From Tanytarsus gracilentus (lineage: Eukaryota > Arthropoda > Insecta > Diptera > Chironomidae), in assembly GCA_038502055.1 (NCBI GenBank), contig JAXRKN010000044.1, positions 8,440,501 to 8,504,500 of the forward strand: 64,000 nt of DNA, given 5' to 3'. Shown piece after piece: positions 1 to 12,061 of this stretch. The notes beneath the pieces were generated by a model, which saw only the letters and a list, made by a program, of their open reading frames with translations, was not told the origin of the DNA and did not search any database. Made by a program: the position numbers and the translations under genes. Numbering within the stretch: position 1 is the first letter of the stretch; each line of letters starts with the position of its first letter.

Positions 1-455
1 ACAATTTGGTTCAGAATATGAAATAAAAACATTTGAATGACTAATTTAAAAAATCCTTTTTTAACTTCTTTATAATTGACGTCATGACCAAACTCTTTTC
101 GAAACGCCTCAGAAACTTTGATAAAGTTTTCGAAAATTTTCTTCAACTTTTGAGTTGTTAAATACGATTGAGTCAAACTCGTGCAAATAACGAAAATAAA
201 TCCAACGAAAAGTGAATTTTGCATCATGTAATTTAAAGCATTTCGAGCACTGAGAATTTCTGGTGTTTCTCTTGAGATCATAATACAGAAAAAAATTATC
301 AAAGTTGAAAGTAAAATAAAAAGTAAGAAGAAGTAAAAAGTGTAAAATTTTGAAGAATATTTTCCGAAATTTTTCATTGAACTGTTTGAAAAATATAAAA
401 GGCCGAAAAACTGCAAAAGTCCAGCACATTTTGATAAATTTTTTTGCGCTTCCAT
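1..455 (-). CDS. Gustatory receptor (insect chemoreceptor family), N-terminal part, truncated by window edge
   Basis: An open frame starts at the ATG at 455-453 and runs off the left edge without a stop, giving 151 codons. The visible protein has three hydrophobic segments, roughly residues 38-60, 79-98 and 136-149. Between the second and third lies a charged stretch ending in FGHDVNYKEVKK (residues 122-133). Multi-pass topology plus a polar loop with this kind of motif is typical of insect gustatory receptors, which are seven-pass ligand-gated channels with a cytoplasmic N-terminus. The family call is by general resemblance, not a database match. No intron is needed in the visible part. The overlapping 106-residue ORF in another frame (109-429) is a shadow. 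The remaining transmembrane segments and the C-terminal TYhhhhhQF signature would lie to the left of the window. Confidence 0.6.
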   Translation of the reverse strand, partial: MEAQKNLSKCAGLLQFFGLLYFSNSSMKNFGKYSSKFYTFYFFLLFILLSTLIIFFCIMISRETPEILSARNALNYMMQNSLFVGFIFVICTSLTQSYLTTQKLKKIFENFIKVSEAFRKEFGHDVNYKEVKKGFFKLVIQMFLFHILNQI

Positions 456-3101
456 TTTTTAAAATCGTTTTTGATACAGATAAATTTAAAACTGAAGAAA
501 ATTATAGAAAATTCTCAATTTTATTCAATTTTTTATCTCTTGAGAATTTTAGAATCAATAAATTTGTTTAGTTTGACTTTCAAACACATTTAAAATAATT
601 GCAGTAAATTGTTTCCAGTAAAAAATTGTGTTAAAGCTAAAACTTTATTAAAAATTTATAAATTTAGTAAAAAAAATTCGATATTGAATTAAGAAAAAAT
701 ATTTTCTGCTCATTCATCGGCAAACATTTGAAATTAACGCATATAAAAGCTCTCAAAAGACAGAAATTGGAATCTGCAAGAAAATTAATTGCTTATTAAA
801 ATATTTTGGCTGACTGCACTTCAATGTATTAACTCGATAATATTTTTGCTCCAAAATTTTAACCTAGAAAATTAAGTTGTAGCACTTCAACTTTTATACA
901 ACCCGAAAAAAAGTCTTAAAAAGCTTATAAAAACACTCTCGAAATTACTTCGAAGCATCATTTCTCTCTTATACACCTTGTGAAGAAGTTCATCCATTAA
1001 ATTGAAGCAACATGTACACATAACACAGCCACTGTTGCTATATAAATTCGCTAGAAAAGTTTTCTGTATACGATGAAGAATAATAAAAGACGACGCACAC
1101 ACAGATAATGTGAGCATGCAAATGCAGGGGTGGGAAACTCGAAATACTTCAATTGAATCTTTTTTGGATTTAAAAATATTCAATATAATTTGATAATTGC
1201 GAGTTTTCCGCACCTCGTTTCAATGTTTAACTTCGGAAACATCAAAAATAGGCGGAGGTGGAAAAAAGACTTCTTTCATGTACAATACAAAAAAAGAGAT
1301 AAAAATGGTAGGAAAAAATAAATGAAGGAAACATTTTCATTTCGATGATGCCTTTTTTTTGTTTCACCTTTTATTCAACATCAGAAGCTCAAGGAAGTCA
1401 GTAAATGTGCCATTGAGGTGGAAATAAAAGAAGTCGAAATGATGATGAGGAGAAACCTTCATTGTGTGGCTGAGATGTGAGAAGAAAAACTCTTTCTCTA
1501 ATTGATTCTTGTGTTGCACTTTTAAAGCAGCGTTGGATTTTATGGTGAAGGAAATTTTTTTAATTAAAATGTAACTTGAAATTGCTCATCTGAGTTTAAC
1601 CTGATTTAAAAATTTCAGAAGCTTTAATTAAATTTAAAGCAACATTAAGTTGATTGAAAATTTAACGGGATTTTTTTAAAAATGAGTTTGTAGTGAAAGA
1701 TTAATTTATTTTTAAAGAGATTTTTTGAGCTTTCAGTACAAAACGTTTTCAAATAAATAAAATAAATCTCAAAATTTAATTTAATTAAACCATTAATTCT
1801 TAAATCAACTCATTAAAGACGTTTAAACTGTAAAATTTTCATCAAATCATAAAGCGATCAAATTTAATTTTCACCCTTGAATCCACAAACATACGAGCGA
1901 GTTCTCGATATTGACATAGAAACGGCATTTATGGTGCTTAATGCGTTTTTGATTGTCACGTACGAGATGATGCTCTCACTCAGTTCACTGCTATTGAATT
2001 TATCGTTTGATTTCGGAGCACCAGGACATGACTTCATACACAAATAGCTTAAGGAGAGTCAATCCGAGCTCAGGCTCTTGGGTAAACATATCGAGGGAGA
2101 TGAAACTTTTTTTTTCATTAGCCATTTCTCATTATTTATTAAAAAGATTTTTTGGAACGCTCGCCGGATGTTGTGCAAGGTTTGAGAGCATGGAACAAGG
2201 TAAAACGGGACATGCGTAAATAAATTGTGTAATGGATTTTCTTGTTTTAAAAAAGTAAAATTATGGCAAAAAAATCTCTCAAGAAAAATTTGTTACATAA
2301 AAAATTTTGCACAGTCGCAGTTGTATCGAGAGGAGTGATGCCTTTAAATATTTTATAAGATTCTCGATTATTGTTTCATTAACTACACAAATTTCTAATT
2401 ATCCTCGAGAAAGGAATTTTTTTCGAGATATTCAGTTGGAAAATGATTTCTCTCCTCTCTCACACTCTGGCATATGTTACAGCAACCAAGTGTTGCTTCG
2501 CTCCTTATGCCATCAAATCTAGTACATTGACCTTCATTTTCTCTCACACAGCATCATTCTCTCTCTCATTTTAAGTCCTTGAAGTCTCTCTTACTCTTTC
2601 GCTCGCTGAGTTTTTGTTACATTTTCACAGTGTCGAAATTGTGGGAAATTATATTTATTAACCCGCCGTTAAAGTTCCTTTTCCTCTTCTTCTTCCTTTT
2701 TTCCTTCCCTCCCCCGAAAGCTATGGAAGAGAGCTCTCGAGTGATAAATTTCATTATGGAGTTTTTCAGTCTGAACTTTTTATTGATCCTAAAGAAATTC
2801 CGCTAACAGGGTTTCGTGCATCATTAAATTATTTATCTTTATTTTCACTTGATTTGATTTTCGAGCAACGCCGCAGTGATTATGAAGAAAATTTGAAAAT
2901 TATTATTTGATGATTTTATGAACGTGAAAAAGCTTCCAAGAAAATTTGGCAAATATTGAGAAAATTTTAGACTTTTCTTGTATTAAAATATTTTAAGGGT
3001 TTTAAATTTTAAGTTTTTAAATTTTTATTTCTAAAACTCAAAAAAGCTTTTTTATTTTTTGCAGAAACTTTATTGATCATTTAATTTAGGAAGACACCAA
3101 C
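456..3101. other. Intergenic, no recognisable gene
   Basis: AT-rich spacer between the gustatory receptor and the first beta-tubulin. Short ORFs on both strands show no protein-like pattern. It contains one short inverted repeat (1126-1217), listed separately. I see no other structured feature. Confidence 0.6.
1126..1217. repeat. Short inverted repeat (hairpin family, copy 1)
   Basis: The left arm GGGGTGGGAAACTCG at about 1127 pairs with the right arm around 1198-1217, which on the reverse strand reads GAGGTGCGGAAAACTCGC. The spacer is AT-rich and about 60 bp. The arms resemble those of other hairpins in this window (19896, 29600, 44937, 55531). Confidence 0.5.
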
Positions 3102-3107
3102 TTTATT
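3102..3107 (-). terminator. Polyadenylation signal of beta-tubulin copy A
   Basis: AATAAA on the minus strand, about 94 nt past the stop codon of the first beta-tubulin gene. This is a plausible position for 3' end processing. Confidence 0.45.
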
Positions 3108-3200
3108 ATTTTTTCAACATTCATCTGACAACTAATAAAATTTAAAGCTTTTCTAAATATTAAAAGTTTTCATCCCTTTGCTTTTCACTAATAAATAAAA

Positions 3201-6200
3201 TTAATCTTGAATTTCTTCCTCAATGACATTATCGTCATATTCGATGTCCTCGTCAGCTGTTGCTTCTTGATACTGCTGATATTCAGATACCAAGTCGTTC
3301 ATGTTGCTTTCAGCCTCTGTGAATTCCATCTCGTCCATGCCCTCGCCAGTGTACCAGTGGAGGAAAGCCTTTCGACGGAACATCGCGGTAAATTGTTCAG
3401 AAATTCTCTTGAAAATTTCCTGGATTGCAGTCGAGTTGCCGATAAATGTGGCGGCCATACGCAAACCACGCGGTGGAATATCGCAAACAGCAACTTTGAC
3501 ATTGTTTGGAATCCACTCAACAAAATAACTGCTGTTTTTCTGTTGAACACCCAACATCTGCTCATCAACTTCCTTCATCGACATTTGACCACGGAAAATT
3601 GCAGCCACTGTCAAATATCGTCCATGACGAGGATCGCAAGCTGTCATCATGTTTTTGGCATCAAACATTTGCTGTGTAAGTTCAGAGACGGTCAAGGCAC
3701 GATATTTTTGACAATTCTTGGCAGTGAGTGGCGCAAATCCGGGCATAAAGAAGTGAAGACGTGGAAACGGAACCATGTTGACTGCGAGCTTTCTCAAATC
3801 AGCATTGAGCTGTCCAGGGAATCTGAAAAAGGACAAAATTAAATTTTAAGTAATAAAAAAAATTCTCTTAACCAACCTCAAGCATGTGGTAACACCCGAC
3901 ATTGTAACCGACACAAGGTGATTGAGGTCGCCGTATGACGGGCTGGAAAGTTTCAAAGTTCGAAAACAAATGTCATAAAGAGCTTCATTGTCAATGCAGA
4001 AAGTCTCGTCTGTATTTTCAACCAACTGATGTACCGACAATGTCGCATTGTAAGGCTCAACGACTGTGTCTGAGACTTTTGGCGATGGAATGACACTAAA
4101 GGTACTTAAAATACGGTCTGGATATTCTTCTCGAATTTTGGCAATGAGTAAAGTACCCATTCCACTTCCAGTGCCACCGCCAAGCGAGTGAGTCATTTGG
4201 AATCCTTGCAAGCAATCGCAACCTTCAGCTTCCTTACGAATGACATCCAAAACGGAATCAACAAGCTCTGCACCTTCTGTATAATGACCTTTAGCCCAAT
4301 TATTGCCAGCACCCGATTGTCCAAAGACAAAATTATCGGGACGGAATAATTTTCCATATGGTGACTGTCGAACTGAGTCCATCGTGCCCGGCTCCAAATC
4401 AACCAACACTGCACGCGGTACATAACGATTTCCATTCACCTCGTTATAGTACACATTAATTCTTTCCAATTGCAAGTCCGTGTCGCCATGATAATTGCCA
4501 TTTGGATCAATTCCATGCTCGTCCGAGATGATTTCCCAAAACTACATCGAAAAGAAGAGAAAAAAATCGAATTTTATGTGAAAAGTTTTTCCATCATTTT
4601 GCTCTCATTCCTTAATAGCAAATGAATGTTTGGTGTGATAAGCATGTGGTGCTCAACAGACACATGAACACATATTCGTTATCTTTTACGATCGACGGTG
4701 AAATTAGAACGTAATTAAAAAGACTTTCGTGAACATGTTTTTAGGTTTTGTGCTAGTTTTCATAAAATATTTTTAAAAAAATTTAAATCTCTTTGATGTC
4801 ATGAAAAACTTGTGAATTTAAAATTCTATTAACATTAAATTTTGATAATTCGCGATCTAAATTAATTCCATCTAAAATCTCATAAAAAATTCCTAACAAA
4901 ACATGAAAACTTTTAAACCTCCTCACACTTCCCCTAAAAAGCTTCATTTTGTGACTTGAATGTTGTCTCCGGCTGTTATATCTCCCACCGAAAATGACAA
5001 AATTTCTCATTTTTCAACTTAAGCGGTATCAAATAAATGTAAATGCCAAAAACTTTCTCATAGGAAGCGCAGTGCATAAGCACGAGGCGTCAGACAAATC
5101 GATTTTGAAAAGTCCCTCTTTAAGTTCGATGAAAAAGTTCTCGGCGGCATCGAAAAAAAATCGATTCGTCTTTTTTCTGCATGAAGAATCATGAGGCGAG
5201 GCAATAAGGCAAATAAAAAGCGAAAGGCTGACGATTTGGAGGAATTGGTGCCATTTTTAGAGATGAAGAACGTGCCAACAAACTTTTTATTTCGCCTCGT
5301 GAGAGTGAAAAAAAAACAAGCCGGTAAAATATCTTTTTGTGTACAATTTTACACATACTACAGTTTTATAATGTGATAAGAGCACGAGAGAATTAAAATT
5401 ATGTTAAGCCGCGCTCTTTTACGTTCTTCGATGTAGTCGTCTATTGTAATACAATGTCTGCGACCATTCACACAATTTTTGTGAACGAAAAAAATTTATG
5501 TGGCAATTCTTCTATTAATACATCACATGCCTCACGTCGTCTATCGATGATTTTATTTTTTTTCTCAAGAATTAAGCCAAATTTCGAGTTTTTCTTTCCG
5601 GCATTTTAGTGGGAAATTTTTGTGAGTAATTTTTCGCACATGTTAGTTTTCATTGAGTGATGAAATTTTTACAGTTTCAAAAGCTTTTGAAGTTTTAAAG
5701 TAAAGGAAATAATCACGGAAAGTATTTAAAAGATAAGAAAAAATTTATTGTCGGCAAATGTTTGAAGTTGAGGAATTTTTTCAATTATTTTAAATTAAAG
5801 TTTTAGATAATTTAATAATTTTAAAATTTTAAAATTTTGTGTATAAATTTATAAAAAAAATAAAGTCTATCACTTTCTGAATTAATTCTTAGAAATTAAA
5901 TTTACTCAAACTATGATTGTCAAAAAGCTAATAAAAATTAATAAAACTAAGGTTCGAATCCTTTATAAACTAGATTTTATTTCTAAAAATTTATCACATC
6001 CCAAAATCAAGCCTTTCACCTCATGAATAAAATTTAAATCAAGTCCCGCGATTTAATTAACGGAAAAAATTATCATACACAAAAAACTTCCCGATCAAGG
6101 TTATCAACTCCCAAAAAATCACATTCTATTCATGTTTTTTTACCTTCTCAAAATTTTATCAGCTAATTGATTATGAAAAAAACTCACACTTTTAATAAAA

Positions 6201-6393
6201 CTTTAATTAATCGATCGTGCGTGTAAAAATTTACCGCAACCAAGTTAATTGATTTTTCATTTTACTCTAATTAATCACTAAATGAACTGATCACCATCAC
6301 GGGCAACACACAAATACATTCATTATCAGTTCTCACCTTTGATCCAATTTGATTGCCACACTGGCCAACTTGCAAATGCACAATTTCTCTCAT
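3201..6393 (-). CDS. Beta-tubulin, tandem copy A (3 exons, 447 aa)
   Basis: Exons are 6393-6337, 4541-3877 and 3822-3201; 57+665+622 nt give 448 codons including TAA. Beta-tubulin pairs with alpha-tubulin, binds and hydrolyses GTP, and polymerises into microtubules. Exon 1 encodes MREIVHLQVGQCGNQIGSK, which contains the MREI autoregulatory tetrapeptide and the nucleotide-binding start. Exon 2 holds the tubulin signature GGGTGSG. The body ends in an acidic tail after EYQQYQEATADEDIEYDDN. The first intron, after codon 19, is 1795 bp. The second splits codon 241 (C-L-AG|A, then FPGQL) with donor gttggt. The protein departs from canonical insect beta-tubulins, with VRQSPYGKLF where VRSGPFGQIF is usual, and FCIDNEAL. 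This suggests a specialised isotype. Its tail lacks the EGEFDED-type motif of axonemal beta-tubulins. Copy B lies 2.5 kb upstream in the same orientation. The family assignment is secure; the isotype is not. Confidence 0.95.
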
Positions 6394-8940
6394 GATAAAA
6401 AAAAAGTGTTCTGATAACTGATTACACAATCAAAAAAAAAATACTGGTGATGAAATTTTGAAATTCACAAAAATAAATTATTAAAGAAGTCAAACAGAAG
6501 CTCCAAACACTTTAGCGGTTTCACGAGGACTGAAATTCTCTCGTATGGGAAAATATTTTTTATAAAAGTCAATAACAGTAATTACAAAATACATTCATAA
6601 CCATTCTCTCATACATAGTGACGGCGATGATAATCGAAAATGTTTTGATTCACACTAACAAAGTTCTTGAAAAAACATTCAATGATGATTTTTTACATCT
6701 TCATATTGTGTATGCATTTGACCATGTTCACAGCTCTGTATGTATAGCACACCGGCATTTGTAAGGCATCGCAGCCGGCTTTTCTAGCGTTGGACAAACG
6801 ATACAAAGACAATGAAAATTGTAAAAATTCTTTAAATAAAAGTTTGGTGAAAATTTGAAGGGTCGAGGAACTTTTACAGAAGTTTATATAACAGAATATC
6901 TCGGATGAAATTCCACCTCTATAATTGTGAAATTTCATCAAATTTAAAAAGGTCCTTTGACAATTTGATATCGATGTAAAAAGCATTTCATTACATGTTG
7001 ATAATTTTTTTCGCCCGCGTCGCTCTCAACATTTAAAAGTGTAAAATATGCCATGAATTTCCATTTAATTAAATATTTTATATGAGATTTTTATTTTTCG
7101 CGCCACCCGCAGCAACATCACGATAAAAAAAATTATTACATTATATTGGGGGTTGGTTGTTGTTTGCTAAATATTTGTACATGCAATGCAAGTCTTAATT
7201 GAATTTCCCTCATCATCATCATCCATTGTACACGTCTATAAATTTTTTAATTATTTTTTGTTTAACGATGGCTAGCTAGAGAGCGAACGAGTGGGATGGC
7301 GGAGGAAAAAATTATCTCAATTGTGGTTTTTTTACATCAGCAAACTGATGATGCCTCCACACCAGTGAATACACATAGGAAAAGTTGGACATTTTATGTT
7401 TTTTAAAAAAAATATCTCGTCCGATGATGGCATCGAAAAAAAAACGATACCGTAAAAAGAACAAGTTGAAAATGTAATTTCAAACATTGTCGAGTGCATG
7501 CAACAGTTTAATTTATTTTTCGAAAGTAGACGCATAACAATTTTCAACCCTCTCCTCCTCGCTGAGTGTTCAAACAAAAAAAAAATTTCTCCACTGCAAT
7601 TGAGTTGATGGAGAGGCGAAAAGAGCTAAATTTTTAATGTAATTTACTGCTTGAGTTAAATTTACTGGAAAGCGACAAATTTTCCATATCAGTAGTGAGA
7701 AAATGAAGTTGATGGAAAAAATTAACTGGATTTTTTTTGCTTTATTGAGGATGAGTGAGATTTTATAAATGGAATTTTACAATTAAAATTTGACTAAATT
7801 AAAGTTGGTAAAATTCAGAAAATTTCTCTCTATGATCGAAATAAATGAATTCATTCAAAAAACTACTGATGAATAATTTTTTAAGCATTTAAGGCGAAAA
7901 TATTTTTAACACACTCAAAGTTGATAAAATTGATGAAAAGACTCATCATGAATTGTTTACCTGTCTTTTGTAACATTTTTATCCGTCGAGAAGCTCCATG
8001 TATGGTAAAGCATTCTTTCATGTACTGCTTATCCTCCCTCATGTTTTGTTTGCCAGGCTCCAAAATATATAAACAAATGACACGACTGTAGTGACTTCGA
8101 GAAAAAATTTGATGAAACGACTTTTAGTTGTTTTTTTTATAGAAAGCCTTTTTTTCATTTTTGTCTCTATACACTATAAAAAAATTTTTCAGAAAGTCTT
8201 TTAAATATATTTTGGGAATTTTTTTTATTTTTGGTTAAAAAAGATTTTTGTCTGATTGATTTAACGTATTTTTTAAATTTAAAATTTCTTCTCATAAAAT
8301 TTTAAATTTTTCATAACGATTTTCTAATAAAACACAGTAAAAAAATAATCTCATAAAATTATGCAAAGTTTCCACTCTAAAAAATCATTCTCACCTCCCA
8401 CTCCACTTTTTTAAAATACAGCAGTTGGAAAATAATTGAAATTAATTATTAAAATGGTCTGAAAATTATTGTTGCATTAAATTATGCAGGATTTCATCTA
8501 CAATGTATTCAGAATAAAGTTCATGCCGGTGGTCGGGGTTAAAACTGAAAATTTATAATATCAGAAAATCGCTTTTAAATTTTTTTTGTTCTGTGATAAA
8601 AACTTTAACCATTTTATTTCATCGACGCTCAATTTTCAACAACTAACAAATTCCTTTCAAGTTCCTCTCGCTCTAAATGAATATAAATGGCTCGGTAATA
8701 CGCTTTTTTTTCGAACACATAAATTCAATCTATGCAAATTGCAAATTATACAGCTTCAACGATATAAATGTTCGATGTATAATGAAAAACTTTTTTCATT
8801 GAAAAAAAAAATGCTGAAAGTGAGATGATGATAAGGTTGTGAGGGTGGGTGGTAGTGGAGGGTTTGGGAGAGGTAAATATATTGTTGAATGCTGGTTAGT
8901 GTACTTGATATAGATGTGGATAAAACTTTATATTTTATGT
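6394..8940. other. Spacer between the two beta-tubulin genes
   Basis: This AT-rich spacer presumably contains the promoter of copy A and the 3' UTR of copy B. Reading both strands I find no convincing exon. Short ORFs here have erratic composition and no splice-consistent partners. Confidence 0.55.
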
Positions 8941-11900
8941 TTAACATTCTTCATTTGGATTTTGATCGATTTCTTCGTTCTCATCAAATTCGACATCATC
9001 GTCAGCTGTTGCTTCTTGATACTGCTGATATTCAGACACCAAGTCGTTCATGTTGCTTTCAGCCTCTGTGAATTCCATCTCGTCCATGCCCTCGCCAGTG
9101 TACCAATGGAGGAAAGCCTTTCGACGGAACATCGCGGTAAATTGTTCGGAAATTCTCTTGAAAATTTCCTGGATTGCAGTCGAGTTGCCGATAAATGTCG
9201 ATGACATTTTCAAACCACGCGGTGGAATATCGCAAACAGCAACTTTAACGTTGTTTGGAATCCACTCAACGAAATAACTGCTGTTTTTCTGTTGAACATT
9301 CAACATCTGCTCATCAACTTCCTTCATCGACATTTGACCACGGAAAATTGCAGCCACTGTCAAATATCGTCCATGACGAGGATCGCAAGCTGTCATCATG
9401 TTTTTGGCATCAAACATTTGCTGAGTCAAATCAGCAACGCTCAAGGCACGATACTGCTGTGAACCTTTGGCAGTGAGTGGCGCAAATCCGGGCATAAAGA
9501 AGTGAAGCCGTGGAAACGGAACCATGTTGACTGCGAGCTTTCTCAAATCAGCATTAAGTTGACCCGGGAAACGAAGGCACGTCGTGACACCTGACATTGT
9601 TATCTGACGGAGAAAAAAAAATGTTTATAACGCTCATAAACTAAAATAATTTATTTTTGCACTGTTATATGAAATCTTCTCGATTATTTTACATACCGAG
9701 ACAAGATGATTGAGGTCACCATAAGTTGGACTTTGAAGCTTTAATGTTCTGAAGCAAATATCATAAAGAGCTTCATTGTCAATGCAGAAAGTCTCGTCTG
9801 TATTTTCAACCAACTGATGTACCGACAATGTCGCATTGTAAGGCTCAACGACTGTGTCTGAGACTTTTGGTGATGGAATTACGGAGAATGAATTCATGAT
9901 ACGGTCTGGATATTCCTCTCGAATTTTGGCAATGAGTAAAGTACCCATTCCACTTCCAGTGCCACCGCCAAGTGAGTGAGTTAACTGAAATCCTTGCAAG
10001 CAATCGCAACCTTCAGCTTCCTTACGAATGACATCCAAAACGGAATCAACAAGCTCTGCACCTTCTGTATAATGACCCTTAGCCCAATTATTGCCAGCAC
10101 CCGACTGTCCAAAGACAAAATTATCGGGACGGAATAATTTTCCATATGGTGACTGTCGAACTGAGTCCATCGTGCCCGGCTCCAAATCAACCAACACTGC
10201 ACGTGGTACATAACGATTTCCATTGACTTCATTGTAGTAGACATCAATACGAGCTAACTGAAGATCATTGTCGCCATGATAATGACCATTTGGATCAATG
10301 GCATGCTCGTCCGAGATGATCTCCCAAAACTGCATAAATTGAAAAATAAATTTTTGAATGTGAGTAAAGGGGAAAATTATTTAAATTGAAATTGACATGC
10401 GAGGATACACGAAAATTGTTTTTAATAATTCATCGAGATTATCGTAGCGCATTTTAAATCGATTTTTATGCAGCGTGGGCAAAGTGAGGTCATTTAAAAG
10501 CTTCTCGATGTTTCATTTTTCTGATTGAAATTTAAAAATCAAATGCACCCACTCTGAAAATGCATCGACAGGTCAAATTGAGGTTCATATTTTTGCAAAA
10601 CTAATAAATTTCTATTACCCTCAACGTGTCACACGTTCTTCTAAAAAAATATTCGTTAGTTGTGTGGGCGTCGCTCGTTTATCATAAAAAAATAATTTAA
10701 TTTTATCAAAAACAAATTTTTTATCTCGTGGTGCGTTTCTCAATTGAATTAAAATGAATCTTTTATCTTCTTTTCATTGAACGATCAAAAGTTATATGCA
10801 ACGAGGTTGATGATGATGTAAGTAGCAATTTTTTAATTAAAGGAAATTCAAGATAGTGATTTATGAATTGCGGTTAAATGAGGTCTAATTGAACATGATG
10901 TCATCGTTTCACGTTTAGATCGTAAAAAGTTATTTGATGAGTTTCGTAATTTTTTTATTGTTGTTTGTCGTATTTATGCGGTCATCGGTGTCGAATGGTT
11001 TTTTGCAGTTTTAATTTATTCAACACAGATTAATTCAAATTTACTTTTCTGCAAATTAAAGATTTAATTTCATAACCTCAAGTTTCAAATATTTCCCGCC
11101 AATTTATCGTTCAACATGGAATTCCAAATATGCCGCTCGCATACATACATATAAAATTCATGTACACAAAGTCTCATAAAAATAAATTCTTCTTATTTCT
11201 CTTATTTAATAAAAAATGTCGTCAACATTAAAAAAAGTGTCATGAGTTTAATGTTTTATTTACTTCTCGCTTTCCAGCGACGAAATGACACGAAAGCTAA
11301 AAAGTAACTTTTTATTACACTTCACGCATTATCTTTATAATTTTATAAAAGAGTTGAGGAAATACTTTTCAATTTTACAGCTCGAGCACACGCCTTGTGT
11401 CAACTCTAATTGTTATTCATTGACAAAATAACAAATTTATTGTGATGTGGAGTTATAAATTTTAATTAACCCATTGCCACACATGCAAATCAGCATCAAC
11501 CTATTTTTAACATATATTTTACATGCGACACATTTAGAGTGCCGACTTTGCATTTTATTTTTTTTATTTTTGATTTCCTCTCTTTCTCTCAATTTCCGCG
11601 CGCGCAACATGAAAAAAAATTCTATTCCGTCGCAAGAATTGACAAAAAAATATTTTTTCGTCCCACCCTGAATTGTTTATCGTCGTGCGAAATGTGATGG
11701 CAAAAAGGCGAAGCGAAACTAAGAAGAAATGAAGCTGAAAATAAATCGATTCCGAAATTGAAATTTTTTTCCGCACAAAAACTCGTTCAATAGCGCATCT
11801 CGCACAATTGAGGTGAAGTAAAGTAATTTTCAAGCCGCATAAGTCAATGACCTTCATGCGAGAGCTCAAATTTAGATCTATGACTTCATCGAAAGAGAAA

Positions 11901-12061
11901 AGAAAGTTCTCGAATAGTTGTAAATTTGTAATTTGCGGTATTCTTTCGTTCCAGATAAGAACGACAGAGCATTATGTAATTTAATGACACTTTTATTCAC
12001 ATACTTTTGATCCAATTTGATTGCCGCACTGGCCGACTTGCAAATGCACGATTTCTCTCAT
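8941..12061 (-). CDS. Beta-tubulin, tandem copy B (3 exons, 450 aa)
   Basis: Exons are 12061-12005, 10329-9697 and 9603-8941; 57+633+663 nt give 451 codons including TAA. Exon 1 encodes the same 19 residues as copy A (MREI...GSK). The first intron, after codon 19, is 1675 bp with a gtatgt donor. Exon 2 contains the GTP-binding GGGTGSG loop. The second intron falls exactly after codon 230 (NHLVS|ITMSG), 10-11 codons upstream of copy A's intron. The acidic tail after EYQQYQEATADDDVEFDEN ends in NEEC, a rare terminal cysteine. The protein shares the unusual VRQSPYGKLF and EVNGNRYVP segments with copy A, so the duplication post-dates that divergence. Large exon blocks are nearly identical to copy A while others differ. 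Function is a microtubule subunit; a tissue-specific role is likely but not shown. Confidence 0.95.

Noticed and set aside
741..748. TATAAAAG on the plus strand as a promoter
   Set aside because: No initiator at the right spacing and no downstream gene on that strand.
3207..3842. Plus-strand 211-codon ORF, and similar plus-strand ORFs at 8914-9476
   Set aside because: These are antisense shadows of the conserved beta-tubulin exons.
5951..5961. GGTTCGAATCC, a tRNA T-loop-like sequence
   Set aside because: No acceptor, D or anticodon stems can be formed from the flanking AT-rich sequence.
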